This document shows positions 50,901 through 63,276 of a DNA stretch of 64,000 bases, one piece after another. The DNA is from Cubamyces lactineus (Eukaryota; Basidiomycota; Agaricomycetes; Polyporales; Polyporaceae): NCBI GenBank assembly GCA_022376465.1, contig JACDTU010000001.1, positions 1,054,001 to 1,118,000 on the forward strand, read 5' to 3'. The notes below the pieces were generated by a model, which made no database searches, had not been told where the DNA came from, and was given only the letters and a program-made list of their open reading frames with translations. The translations under genes were made by a program, and so were the position numbers. The stretch's first letter is position 1. Every line of letters begins with the position of its first letter.

Positions 50901-53900
50901 GGGCGCCTCGGGCTCATCCTCGAACTGGTAGTACACCTCCTTCGTGTGCTTAGCGTGACACAAGATGATGCGACGGTGCGTTACGGAGTCGTCCTGAGCC
51001 TCGTACTTGGCCTTGAGGGTACGCGTTGCCATACCGGTGAGCGTTGGGGAAGGACCAATCTCGATGAAACGCTCGAAGCGGTAATGCGTGAACAGGATGT
51101 CCTGGGTCTCGATCCAGCGCACAGGAGACGCGAACTGGTACGCTAAGAGCTCGACAAGGATGATGTAGGCGAGCTTCTGGCGCTGCTCAGCGGAGCCCCA
51201 ATTGTCCTGGTCCCACTTCCTGAGCACCTTATCGAGGCGGGGAGAGAGTGTCTGGTCGTAGATGAGCTGGGCGTACTCCTTCGACACCTGGAACGGCTTC
51301 GCGACGAGGTTGGGGACGTATTTGCCAACGAGCGTGTCAGGGTTGAGGTGCGCCGGGTTGATCTTCTTCGAGAGATCTGGGCGATCGGTCAGCGTGAATG
51401 TTCATTGGAAGGCAAGATATAGAAGGACTTACAAGCACGGAAAGGCATGACACCAGCCCAGAGGTAGCGGGAGTGGAAGGGTACATCGATACCGGGCAGG
51501 GGGATGGTTGCAAAACCGCGCTCAAGCTTGATGTAGCCCTCTTTGGCCTGTTGCTCCTTAGCCTTGGCGAAGCAGGAGTTAACGATCTCGCCGAGCATCT
51601 CCTTGACTTGGTCGACGGTGAACTTCTCCGTCAGCTGCAAATGCGTGAGATCAACCGCCGGATTGTCACAAGAGGGATGTCCATACCTTCGCAATGTCAA
51701 TCTTCTCAATCTTGAGGTAGTTGAGGACGTTCGTCAACGTCTGGAGGGCAACGAGCTCTCCAGCGCAGACGTATTGTTGCCCCTACAAGGAAGAATGAGA
51801 GAGCAGCCCGAGGTGGCTTCGAAACGTGACGTACCTCGACGTTGAAGTTGACAATCTCAAGAAGACAGCCGGTCCGCTGGGCGATGTCGTCGACGACCTC
51901 ACGCAAAGCAGCGTCGTTGAACGTCTTGGAGATGCGGCTCGGGTTGACGGCACACATAGCGTAGTTGGAGCGGTTCTGAGCATCACGCTCGACAGCGCGC
52001 TGCATGGTGATACCACGGTAGAAGACGACATCAACCAAGGACGAGATGGCAAGAACGTCGGCGATGGAAGCGAGGGCGGAGTACTCTCCAAGGGAGTGAC
52101 CGGCGAAAGCAGAGTCCTTCTGCACGAGGCCCTTCGCACGCATATCCTCGAACGCGGCCCTCTCAGTCACGACGAGTGCGATCTGAGCGAACTGCGTCGC
52201 GAAGAGGAGACCATTGGGGTGGCTGAAGGTGTAGCGCTGAGTGCGAACATTGATATCGCCGAAGAGAGGGAGAGTCTTGACGTTGCCGTCCTTGTCCATC
52301 GTGTCGTAGGTCATGTCCATGTAACGCTGGCGAATGGCCTGGCCCTTGATACCACCGAAGTGGATGGTCTTCTCCTTCGGGTTATCCTTGACGATTTCGA
52401 CGATGGAGAAGCCGTACACGGCGGTCAAATGAGCGTCAGCGGCCTCCCAGACAGAGCGAGCAGCAGGGGAGTTGTTGTAAAGATCCATGCCCATGCCGGG
52501 CTCCTGGGATCCCTGACCAGTGAAAACGTAGACGGTGTTCGGCTGAGCGACCTCTGCGGTGCCAGCAAGGACCTTCTCGCCGCGGCTGTTCACGGCCTCC
52601 ACGCTGACGACGAAGTTGCCGTCACGCATGCCCGTGTGCTTGATCTTGACCTGGAGCTCGTCGCCGGGGAGGACCATACCGACGAAAGCGACATCGTACC
52701 TAAAAAGAGGTGTCAGATAGGCTACATGGGGGCTGGTCCGTGATAACACTTACGCAACAACTCGCTCGGGCCTGCCTTGAGCAACGACAGTCTCGACAAA
52801 GCGACGGGTAGCGGCGCTCGACCACATGCCGTGGGTAATGGTGCCAGGTAGGGAGGCATAGTCGGCGAAGTAGGGGTTGACGTGAATGGGGTTGAAGTCA
52901 CCGGACACCTTAGAGTACGGCTCGTTCGTAGCGGGGGCGGTGAAGACGCTGCTGGTCTGCGCGGTCATGGTGTAACCCTCGTTCGAGAGCGGGCTGACAA
53001 GGCCTTGAGGCTTGCCGTGGCGTTGGAGGTACGAGACGACGGGGTTGCCACGAGAGTCGTCCTGGAGGAAGTCGACGGAGCCCACCTTAACGAGACGCTT
53101 GATCTGGTCGCGGACGAAGACTTCGCCAGAGACGCTGACCGCCTTGTAGCAAGTCTTGTTGCGGTACGACACCTCCGAACGAACGCGGAAGACGAGAGTA
53201 GTGCCAGCCTGGAGGGGCTTGGTCTCATCATCCCACTCGAACCACTCCTTCGACTGCAAGACTCCGACGGCGGCCTCCGTAGGCAGTTCAACAACATAGT
53301 CAGGCTCTTCCAAGATCTCGAAGGTGTTCTCGTAGTCGCTGAAGCGGCCGCGGTAGAGGAAGGAGGACACGACCTCAATGACGCGCTCGCCATCGCGGGT
53401 GACGTAGCCCTTGACCTTGACGGTCTTGCCAGCGTCGCCGTTCGTGACCGCAACGATACGCGCCTCGGCCTTGCACACATCACCCGCCTTGAGAGGCTTG
53501 GCGCCATCGAGCAGGCGGAAACCGTTGGACAAGTGGACGAGCTTCAAGAGGTCGCCGTCGATGGGTGCAGGGAAAATGGCCTTCATGATAGCCTACGTCA
53601 GATGTGTCAGTACCGGTCCGAATATGGTGAGAAATTAAGAATACATACCTGCCATCCAGTGACGATGGCGAAGTCCATGGGAGCGAGAGGAGTCTCATTG
53701 CGAGCAGACTTGAACGCTTCACCCTGGTTGCCGACGATAGCGCAGAAGGTCTCGATGTCATCCTCGTCGATCGTGACCTCGGGACCGACGAAGGTGTCGC
53801 GAAGGTTGATCTCAGGAAGCACTTCGTTGTCGCCGAACCACAGCTTCCAGTAGAACTCCTTGATCCGCTTGTTGCGATCCTCAGAGATCTCGTGGATAGG

Positions 53901-56900
53901 CGCGTAGCCCATGGAAGGCTTGTAGACGAAGCGGAGGTGGAGCGGAACCGCAACGCCGCGACGCTCCTCGAAGAGGGTAACGGTGATAGTCGAGCTCGAC
54001 GCATCGAAGGAGGCCTCTACAACCTTGAAGGTGGGATCGTGCTGGCCATGCGAGCGGGCGGCACCGTACAAAGTGATCTTGCTGGGCCGCGCTCCGTCGC
54101 TCTCAACGACTACCTTCTGGCCACGGCGGGGAGCGAACAAGCGACGCATATGGTTGTCGACGTAAGCAGTGCCCTGCACGATCGTAGTGGAGGTCAGAAG
54201 GGCACGAGCCCAACTCAACTCGGGGCCGGCGATTGTCTCAAGCCATGCGGAGGTCTCGGGCACGGCTGAGCCCACAGAGTAAGTGGCGACGTTGTTGGAG
54301 ATGGTGGGGGTAATGGCGGGACGTGCAACACGGGGGCTTGGGGCGAGGTACTCCACCGTCGGGATCTTGGACTTGTCGCCGTTGTAGAGCCGCTCGACGA
54401 GCTTGTCGACGAGAATTGCAGTAATGTTACCGAGCATGTCCTTGATAGGCTCGTCCTTGACCTTCGAGTGCTTGACAGCAACGGGGCCCTGGAGGATACA
54501 GACACGCTGCGGGTCTTGATCGAAGACCGCGTCGATGTCCTCGGCCGCCCAAAGGGAATCCTGAAAAAGAATCAATATCACTGCGGTGCTAGCGTACACC
54601 GTTTCTGCGCACCTTCTTGAACCAGACCTCAAAGTTAGCATCGAGAACGGGGATGAACGGAGCAGGCTTCTGGCCGGGCCTCTGCGAGATGGCAAGGAAG
54701 TAAGCCTTGTCCTCCGAGGCGAGCAACTGCTCGGTAGCGGCTGGGTAGGTCTTGAAAAACTCTTCGATGAACTGCTGAGGCTTGTCGAGGGACGAGTACG
54801 ACTGGAGAATCGAGGGCTTCTGGCCGCCGCCGTTCACGCCGGCGAAGCGCTCCTCAACGCGGCGCAACCAGTCGCCAGTGAGGTTGCGGAGGGAGATGTC
54901 GATCCAGCGCTCCTGGTGGGCGACATACATCAGGCGGACCATACGAAGAACGACCTCCTCGTAAGTCATGTCGGCGATGTCCTCGACGACGGAACCGTCC
55001 TTCTTCCAGCCGAACCAAGGCTTAGCGAAGTCCTTGTTGAGCTTCGCAATGATCTCCGCACGGCGTTCAGCGAGCCAAGCGGCGCGCTTCTCCTTCGGGA
55101 GGTTGAAGACGGTGTTGTCGAACTCCTTCCAGAGCTTGATGGCACGGGTCGCGATCTTGTGGATAGGCTCGCCGAGCTCAGAGCGGACGGTGAGGATACC
55201 GCCGGTCTCCTTCGTGTAGGTGCCCTCCCATTGCGCATCGTCGACACCCGACGCCGCAACAATGAGGTCCTTGACGGAAGAGCTCGTATGCGCCTCCTTG
55301 GCGACCATGACACGGCTCGCGAAGAGGAAGCCATCGAAGGGCATGGGCTGCAGACCGAAGTTCTCAACAGACCAGTCACCGGTGAGGTAGGGCCAGACGT
55401 CGTCAGCACCACCGAAACCGGAACCACCGACGAGGATGAGGTTCGCGTGCTGGCGGATCGCACCATAGGTCGCCAGAATAGGTTGGTGGAAGTCCTCGCA
55501 AGAGTGGTGACCTCCCGCACGACCGCCAGTCCACTGCATGATGATAGGGAAGTCAGGGTTAGCGGCAGCGATGTTGATGACCTGACGGATGCCATCGACC
55601 GACCCCGGCTTGAACGCAACGTGCTTGATGCCCGACGCCCTAAGCGCGTCGATGATCTCGGCCGCCTTCTCTGTGCTGGGGATACCGGCGGCAACGCAGA
55701 AGCCCTCGATGGGAAGGCCTTCGCGGCGCATCTCCTGCCAAAGGGGGAACTGGAAGCCGAACTGGCGGGGGTTGATGTAAAGAGCATTCAGCGTCAACCC
55801 AACGCCAGCAGGGATCTTGCTCTGGATCTCCGCGACCTTCGCCCTCAAAGCGTTGGCGTTGTAGTGACCACCACCCGCGAGCTCTACGTGGTAGCCGGCG
55901 CTCAGGACAGCGCTGACAAAACCAGCCTTCACAGTCGTAGGGGTCATACCAGCAACCATGATTGGTGGCTTCCCAAGGAGGCGGGAGAACGGCGTGTCAA
56001 GGTGAATGGTACCGTCGCTAGTGCAAGTCCTGTCAGATCGTATACATAAGTGCGGGTGTCAAATCCACACACCTAGTCTTCACGAGGCGAGGCGAGAACT
56101 TCTTCGCCCACCACTGCTCAGTCTTGATGTTCTGAGCATCGTACAGTTCAGCGGGTCCCTTGGCCTTGTCGCCTGCGACAACGACACGGACACCACGGCC
56201 CTCCAAGTTACGCGCGGTGAGCGGGCCAATACCGCTCAAACCACCGGGGCCGAAGTCGACCGCGTGAGTCGCAGACTCCGGGAACGCGGTCGCCTTCGCC
56301 CACTGGATAGGAAGGGTGAAGATCTGGTCGCAAAGCGCCCGGGTGAGAGAACCCTCAGTCGATCTGAGATCGGACCCTAAAAAGCCTAATCAGACGCGCA
56401 TACAATGTCGGTTACACTGAGAAACGTACCATTCTCGGTGTGGTAGACGGGGATCCCCAAATCCTCCTTGGTCCACAACTCTTTGCCCAGGTCCTCCATG
56501 ACCTCATCGGTCACGTCCTCGAGGTACTTGCTGTGGTAGGGTACGCCGACAACCAAGAACCGGACCGAGAATACAGGCTTGCGCTGCGAAAAGGGAGTCT
56601 TGCTCTGGTCGATACCGCTAGGCGCGCGGACCTTGCGGAGGTTGGTGACAAGGCCATACAACGCCCTCGGGGGACCAGTGACGACAAACGCCTTCGGACC
56701 GTTGTACAACGAGACGCCAATCTTGGAGTTGTCGGGCAGGTGCTTGTTCGTCTTCGCAATGTGAGCCTCAAGATCCTTCAGGGAAAGACCAGTGACGGAC
56801 AACATAGGGCTGGGGGCGCCCTCGCCGCCCTCCACCGAGTCCTGCACGATGCTGGGCTCAAGCGCGAGGACGGGGAACGCCTGCTGGCCACGAAGACCGG

Positions 56901-58148
56901 AGTAGAACAGCCATTTGAGTGCTTTCGACGCGTTCTCAGCGAAGGACTCGTAAGTCGTTGAAGCAGCAATGCAAAGCGCGGAGACCAGGCCTTGCGAGTG
57001 ACCAGTAGCACCACGAAGACGGGAGAGCAAGTCGGCGGGCGTGAGTTGGGAGACCCGGCATACAACCAGATACTGCGTCAACTGAGTGAGGCCAATGAGG
57101 GGGAAGGAGATGGGGATGGAAGCGAGATAGGCAACAGGGGGGCGCGGTGACGCGCCGGAAAGCCATGAGATCACGTCAAGGCCATGCGTGTAGTAGGTCT
57201 CCTCCTCAGATTCCTCGACGAGGGGAATGAGGATATCGCGGGCAACAGTCGTGAGGAACTGCGAGACGTAGGGTTTGTAGATGTCGTAGAGGTTCTGGAG
57301 CTCGTCGAAGTAAACCTCGTTAGTGCCCTGACCGCCAAAGAGCGCGTAGATTGACGCGTCGCCGCGAGTCGCGGCGGACAGGAGGGCACTCGCAGGCGCG
57401 CGGGGGATATCAGAGACTTGCTTTGCCTCGAGCGCGGCGAGGGCTTGGAAGTACGATGAGAGGACGGTCTTGCGGACCTCGGTATCGAAAGCGGCGGCAA
57501 TTACGTGGATGTCCTGTGAGGAGAGGTAGGACGTGGTAAAGTACTTCAATGATTTGAGAAGGATGGAGGTGCGCGCTGCCTCCGACTGCGCGTCCTCGCT
57601 CAGCTTCTCTGCTGTGAAGCGCAAGAATCGGGCGAACAGCTCAATGGTCGCCTCGGTCGCGTTTTCAAGCTCTGCGGTAGTCTCTATGGCATCATCGGTC
57701 GTCTGAACGTGGGCGAATTCGTCTCTAAGAACTTCTGCGGCGGTCCACTCGTCTGCTTCTGTGGAAACGGGGATGGAGATCTGGTAGAGCACACCATGTT
57801 AGCATCTGTAAGTCGCGATAGAGCGCAGAATCGTCTGATAGCGGGAGGGAACAGCGCATCATCACGACCTGTGGGCTAGCAGCATCAAGCAATATAGCTG
57901 TGCCATATTGCACTAGACCGACGCGCAACGCGTGATGGGGGCCCACTTGCGCGTCGTGCCATGCATTCTTGCGTGCCAAACGCGTCGTACCATAGTCCCG
58001 CCAGTTCCTTCCACCGAACCGCCCTTCCCTCCCGCATACCGATTGCCAGCAAAACATGAAGAAGCGTACTCACTCTAATTGGGCCAGATTGGATCTGGAT
58101 GGGACGGGAGGCAATGCCCTGGCCAGAGGTGGTGGTGGAAGAAGACAT
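44997..58148 (-). CDS. Single-chain type I fatty acid synthase (fused beta and alpha subunits)
   Basis: Cytosolic megasynthase making long-chain acyl-CoA from acetyl-CoA, malonyl-CoA and NADPH; 3,923 aa from 22 exons. Exons: 58148-58074, 57780-56430, 56376-56073, 56017-54613, 54560-53649, 53592-52754, 52699-51835, 51782-51687, 51634-51433, 51376-49745, 49689-48627, 48577-47871, 47821-47311, 47259-47179, 47125-46915, 46859-46753, 46697-46283, 46224-46037, 45976-45889, 45835-45457, 45396-45092, 45032-44997. Domain order: acetyltransferase (GHSQG, Ser287), enoyl reductase (from about 580; MVAGMTP at 597), dehydratase (GDFNPIHV, Asp1581/His1586), malonyl/palmitoyl transferase (GHSLGEY, Ser1831), one acyl carrier domain (GGKST, Ser2251) between Ala/Pro and Gly/Ala linkers, ketoreductase (TGVGKGSIG, 2731-2739), ketosynthase (Cys3348, His3585, His3626), phosphopantetheinyl transferase ([16 protein letters not shown]). 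The beta end runs into the alpha start without a stop at about residues 2076-2083, inside one exon. All key residues are intact. The first intron is 293 bp, the rest 49-60 bp. The start follows a TATA box by about 85 bp. Confidence 0.97.
51150..51230 (-). other. Fusion junction of beta-like and alpha-like synthase halves
   Basis: Within exon 10 the last helix of the beta-type chain ([16 protein letters not shown]) is followed after only a few residues by the alpha-type N-terminus ([17 protein letters not shown]). The frame is open across it, with no splice signals, so the fusion is encoded directly rather than created by an uncertain intron call. Confidence 0.9.
57781..58073 (-). other. Long first intron of the fatty acid synthase gene
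   Basis: Donor GTGAGT after codon 25 and acceptor CTACCAG preceded by a TGCTAAC branch site. At 293 bp it is about five times the length of the other introns of the gene. A long first intron close to the start codon is a common place for enhancer-like elements in fungi; none could be identified. Confidence 0.75.
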
Positions 58149-59685
58149 GGTCGTCGTCGTGGGATGTGTCGACGAGAGGGTCCGACCAGATCTAAGAGGG
58201 GTGCTGAAGAAAGGTCGGGGAGGAAGAGTTGTTTTATACGAGATTCCCCAAATGCCCCCCATAACGGCACCCCAACGAATCCCGGGCGCCAGTCAGTGGA
58301 ATGCGTTCTCTCAAAAAATCCCAAAATGGTAGGACCAGCCACATCTCTTGGTGGCTCTTTCCTGCGACCAGATTGGCGCCTGCCCGATCCACGCTTTTCC
58401 GGAATTCCGTACTCCCCAGACGCGGCTTGTATTCGATTCCTGCGTCATCCAGAACATATCCATCCTCTCCTTCAATGCACTCGATGAACCCTCGCAGACA
58501 GCAGCGCTGAGATTTGCGCAAATGTTTGTGAATGCTGACCATCGATAATCTTCACGTACGCATGCCCGCTGCATGCTCTCGCTTCAACGCCAGGCCTTTT
58601 CCTCATGCCCGAATCCAGCTCGTAGAGAATCTCGCGATGCCGACTTTGATCGAGCAAGGCACCCTTCCGGGCCTTCCCCCACACGCCCGACGGCCATGAT
58701 CTCAAGTCAGCGCACCCAACCAACATACGTGTATTCGCCGACCTCCCAATACCACGGTAGGAACGACTGACGTGCAGGATAGTCAGGCCACACTCGCAGC
58801 TATTGAAGGAACGAGAGGTACGAGTCTGACCATGCAGCACAGCACGTCGGAACGGAGTGACGCGAGCATGTGTATTGATTAAGCGACTCTTGACTGATGA
58901 AAGCCTGAAGCCGCAAGTCAGCGGCATGAACGTCTCGGTGTCGGTCACATGAGCCGACAAATGCGTCGGTACGATCAGCTCAGAATGAGTCCAATCGTGT
59001 CGTGGCTCGCCCGGTCATCACTCGGACATACTACCCCTACGAGCACGGCGAGCCAATTGAGTATTGCCTTACCAACCTGGTACGTCACCCCAAGCATAAC
59101 CATCACTGCTGCGCTGAGCACTCATATAGTTGGGGTCGGCCTTCTTCTCGCCATTGCTAAGCCCCATCCCCTGCAGTTCGGTAGCCGAGCCTGTGTGCTC
59201 TGCAACTGCACTAGAAAGACTTGGAGGGACAGCGCTGCGCGCTTGCCTGTGCCTGTGCGTTCAATCACAGTCATAGACATCCATGTCAGCGCCATTGTCT
59301 GCCGTGGTGCGGAACCCCATAGCATACGCTGTCAACGCGACAAGGGGATATCTTCCCTTGAGCGTTTCCCCAAAGACAATCACGCCACGAGAATCCAGCG
59401 CGAAAAGTCCAAGTCTTGAAGTGAGTCTATTACGCAAGATGAGTTGTGTGCGACATTACAGTCCTATATCCATGTCATTATAGCGAGTTTAGAGTACGCG
59501 CATCTATCCGCTGTCCATCAACAACTGGCAGTGTGATGCTCGCCACGTCTACGCAGCTTGTCCGCCGTACCAGTTCAGCGCGAGAACACGAGCGGCGCGC
59601 CCGCGGTGGGCTTCCCGGCACCGAAGTCGTGCGATTGCGCAGCCCCGAGCTACAAGCTGCCTGGAGTCTGCGACGCCGTCTGGTG
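58149..59685. promoter_or_regulatory. Upstream region of the fatty acid synthase gene
   Basis: About 1.5 kb separate the synthase start from the 3' end of the RUS-family gene on the same strand. The proximal part holds a TATA box; the distal part must also hold the RUS-gene terminator. Short frames here have no recognisable domain. I could not identify binding sites for known lipid regulators by eye. Confidence 0.5.
58232..58238 (-). promoter_or_regulatory. TATA box of the fatty acid synthase gene
   Basis: On the minus strand the sequence CGTATAAAACAAC lies about 85 bp before the start codon, which would place the transcription start some 50-60 bp upstream of the ATG. A further in-frame ATG at 58262 lies upstream of this element and is therefore unlikely to be translated. 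Confidence 0.65.
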
Positions 59686-61493
59686 TCAGTTTGCGTGAGC
59701 CCATGTCACCCTATGGCCATGGTCCGCAAAGCAAAGCTCGTCCGTTCTCCACTCTTGCGCTTCCAGAGAGGCCTTGAACGAGGAGAAGTTGCTGTCCGTC
59801 CACTGTCGAGACTCCACCAGGGTCGAGTGCAGGGTAGTTAGGCCTAGAGTGTCCATGTGGTCGGGTGAGCTATCGTCTGGGACGATGTCGCCTTTCAAAG
59901 TCGGCTGTCGTCTTAGAAGAGCGTCGCGGACGAAAGCAGCGTGGACGATCGAGCGCAGCATGTCATCGTTCGTCGCATCTGGATGGAAGAACACAGAGAT
60001 CATGGGGCCTCGAGCAGCTTGCAGGGGGAGGAGCAGGTACCGGTCGTCCTTGAATATGGCTCTTATCAGATCGTGGTGCAAGACAGACACCTGCTTGGCA
60101 CGCACCTTGAACACCTCAGCGCATACCTGCCACCGTGATTGCTCGAGCTCGGTTCCGGATTGCAGGACCTCATTGACCCGCGGAGCGAGCGTGAGCCATC
60201 GATCGCCGTTAGTCCTGTAGAACTCGCCAAACAGGCCTATGCGGCGTGATTTGTCCAACTCTTCTAGCGAGGACACGTCCCCTCGAGTTACGTACTCCTG
60301 CGCGAGGCAGCTGATTCGTGGCAGGGTGAGCAGCTCGAAGGTCGCCACACGCATCATGTACGCCGTCATGGTCAGGTGTAGGGGGACCGCGAAGAAGAAG
60401 ATGGAGTAGAGGTAGCCCGCGGTATGCGAGACGGTCAAAAGGCTGATACCGGACGCGTACCCGAAGAGCTGCGCGATGGAGGCCTGAGACTCGTCCTTCG
60501 CTGCAACGTCGCCTGTGTTGCCCTGCTCGGAGAAATAGCGCATGAACTTGATGTGAGTGGTGAACCATATCTATATTTGCAAGGTTCAGCGACGTCTTGG
60601 CATAGAAAACGCATCATGTTCAACGCACCGCGTTCCCGACGAGCTTGAATATGTTTCCGCCGGCTGACTCATCATATCAGCGTCCACACTATTCCCAACT
60701 AGCCGCGGCGACTTACCAGCACAGAGCAAGAAGTTCCCGGGGGATGGTGCAATGAGGAGCGTCGCGATCTGCAGCCCGCTGCCCAAGCATCCGATGACCT
60801 CCCCGAACAAAGTGAAGGCCTTCGGGTGGCTATCAAAGTAGGGCGAGAAGTGTCTAATGAAGAACAGCTTCGCAACTTCCCCCGCGCCGTCCTTGATAAT
60901 CCACTGTACTGCTACCGCGCCAAAGATGCTACCCTCGGCGGAGACCCCAACGGAAGCAAGAAGTGCCTGGTTGCAGAGCACAGACGTTATCGTGGCGAGA
61001 GTTGTCTCGAAGAACTGGAGGACGTGGAACGGCAGATACCTGATAAGAGCGAATGAGGATGAGTAACGGCAACCCGGTGTCAAGAGTTCGAGACTGACGA
61101 GCGGTGGACGGAATGAGGATAGTTGGTTGGGAGGAACATTTGCCCAAGCCAAGACGCTATTCGACCACTCCACGAATTTGTGGAGGGAGTACTGACTCCG
61201 GTTTCCGAGCTCGCTGGAACAATGTCTCGCCATTCCTTCTGAACGCCTCGCCGCCCTTCCTCCGCCCATGAGAGATGGCACTCTCGCCCGCCAACGCGTT
61301 CTACCGCAAACGGACGTGTCTTCGAGGAATCTGTCTCGAAGGAAGTTTGCGCAGTTGCATCAGTAGATTGAAGTCTTGCAAAACGTGCGAAAGCGATAGT
61401 CTTCGAACGGTCGGACTCCCGAGCACAGAATTCGACGGTGGGGCCGCAGGTACGGAGACGAGGCAGCAATTGTACACACAATCGTCTTGTCAT
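59686..61493 (-). CDS. RUS (root UVB-sensitive) / DUF647 family membrane protein
   Basis: 545 aa from four exons: 61493-61099, 61039-60717, 60663-60629 and 60570-59686. The conserved DUF647 block begins at residue about 123 (FLPTNYPHSVHRSYLPFHVLQFFETT) and includes LCNQALLASVGVS, AVAVQWIIKDGAGEVAKLFF, FTLFGEVIGCLGSGLQIATLL, AGGNIFKLVGNA and EQGNTGDVAAKDESQASIAQLFG, in the same order as in plant and animal members. Two or three hydrophobic stretches (for example around LYSIFFFAVPLHLTM) suggest membrane association. The first 45 residues are Arg-rich with few acidic residues, compatible with a mitochondrial presequence. Plant homologues are linked to vitamin B6 homeostasis and UV-B sensing; the biochemical role in fungi is unknown. 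The ATG is the first after an in-frame stop. The first intron uses a GTCAGT donor. The C-terminal third is only loosely conserved. Confidence 0.87.
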
Positions 61494-63276
61494 GTTCTAA
61501 GATGGCGAGCAGGTTATGTACTCTGCAAAGGCATGGTAAGTCATTTACTTTGGAGAGTCTCGATAAATCGCTCACATACATGTGTAGTCTATGTTTTCCC
61601 TATGGTTGGACCTTTTCGCAGGAGGGCGGATCCATGGAGAGAATGTCTATAGGAAAGCAGCGAGCCTTAGCAGAACATAGAGACGGCTATTATGCGCGAT
61701 TCCCGGTCCAGCTGTAGGGTGCGAAGCAAGGGATGTAGGTGGCCCAGCCAAATAACCAGCAAACCCGGAGAGCAATCCGTGGACGAGCGCGCTAAGCGCT
61801 TGCAGCTGCAGGCGCTTGCGAATACGATCAAGCGCTCGACCTCGAATGCCGTTGTGGCGCTGTCAGGCTGGCTCCTCCTCCATCGACCAGACATTTACCA
61901 CCTCGTACGCTCAGCTCACATCGTGATGCGCGCACTCGTAGTGGTGTTTTAGTCAACAATGGATTCTCTGAATTCGTCAAGAACGAACTGCATAACTGTG
62001 AAGTTAACTTCAGTTCGTCGGCACGTTTTCCACACTATGCGAAACACAGTGAGCTGACGCGAAGTCCGCATTAGTTTCTGTCTTGTAATCAATCCATTGA
62101 TCACGGACGCGGTACGCCACATAACGCTGCGCTATAGCGCGCTCTACGGTGGCCATGACAAGGATTACCGGCAGTCTGCATCCGGACCGTGTCTAACTAA
62201 CGGTATTAAAGAGAACTCGCCCACCCCCTCAACCATTGAACGAAAGATTGGTGTGATTGCCCTGCAAGGTGGATGCCTTGATGCTATTGGGGGGAGATGA
62301 ATTCGCAATGTGCAGTTCGCTGTATACGCAGAAAGCTGTTCTTGATGGAAGTAAGTTGGGTTTGATCCTCCAGCACTGAGCAAGGCTAGTAGGCGGCCAA
62401 CGCGTCTTTCCTACTCGCCTTTCTCATCTGTATAGAAGCGGTTGACATCGGTGATCATGTACCCTGGAGATACTGTGAAGACCAGGGCGAACATTGGCAA
62501 ATAGTTGTTCGTGTGAAGCGCTTGCGGTATATGCCATGCGTAGCGGCGCAGATGTAACGCACAGCATCCGTGTGAGAGGAAGCCTTCTGACAGCCTCCCG
62601 CCACCAGGATGCCACCCTAACTGATGAGCTGATGTTCCCTAGCCTCGTCCGAATTGACTGTGCATTATCCAGCATCAGACAGCGCGCTCAAGAAGGCGGC
62701 CGGGAAAGGGAAGATCCATGTCTCGTGTGGGATCATGGCTTCCACGCCGGCGTCCACGGTGCATGTCCCGCCGCCGATGCCATGATCTCCGAAGGTAGAG
62801 CAAATCATGCAGGATTTGCGAGGTGGTGTGCACAGGTGGTACCACATAGGCGCGTGTGCTATTAAGTTCTAGACAACTCAAGTACGTCCTGTTCTCTTCA
62901 TACTGACATCACACTGGCTCACTGGTGGGGCAAAGAACGCGCATACCTCGAAGCTTGACCAGTGAATATGAACCGGCAAAAACACCGCTTCCTCTCTGTG
63001 CCGCGGCGCGCTCGGTGTACAGGGCGCCCTGTTGTCATATTGAACTCTGCAGCACCCTGCACCACTGCGATCCGTCGGAGCTTCTAATCAGGTACTGACG
63101 GGAGTCTGTCTTCGGTCGAAACCTATAGATGTGCGCTACCCTCGATAGAGGCAGGGCAAACCTTGCCCTCATAAACCTCGTGCCCGAGACCGGCTACTGG
63201 TAGCTCTGTTCCGTTTCTCTCCACACTCCCGCGCTATCGTCCATTCCTTGGATCCTTCTTCTCTCCGTGTGCAGCC
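61494..63276. other. Divergent intergenic region, no supportable gene
   Basis: Lies between the start of the RUS-family gene and the start of the membrane protein gene on the other strand. A Lys/Arg/Leu-rich plus-strand frame at 61692-61952 and another at 62494-62865 have no recognisable domain or splice context. Both promoters should be here. The part 61.95-62.1 kb is A/T-rich. Confidence 0.5.

Noticed and set aside
54586..56049. 487-codon open frame on the plus strand
   Set aside because: It lies exactly opposite conserved synthase exons and mirrors their GC-rich third positions. Other long plus-strand frames at 51826-52743 and 52882-53853 have the same cause.
58149..58262. Upstream in-frame ATG for the synthase at 58262
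   Set aside because: The TATA box lies between it and the chosen start, so it is most likely outside the transcript; the added residues have no conserved features.
38160..63276. A secondary-metabolite gene cluster around the fatty acid synthase
   Set aside because: The neighbours are a helicase, a nucleotidyltransferase-like protein and a RUS-family protein. No tailoring enzymes, transporter or pathway regulator adjoin it, and the synthase looks like the primary-metabolism enzyme.
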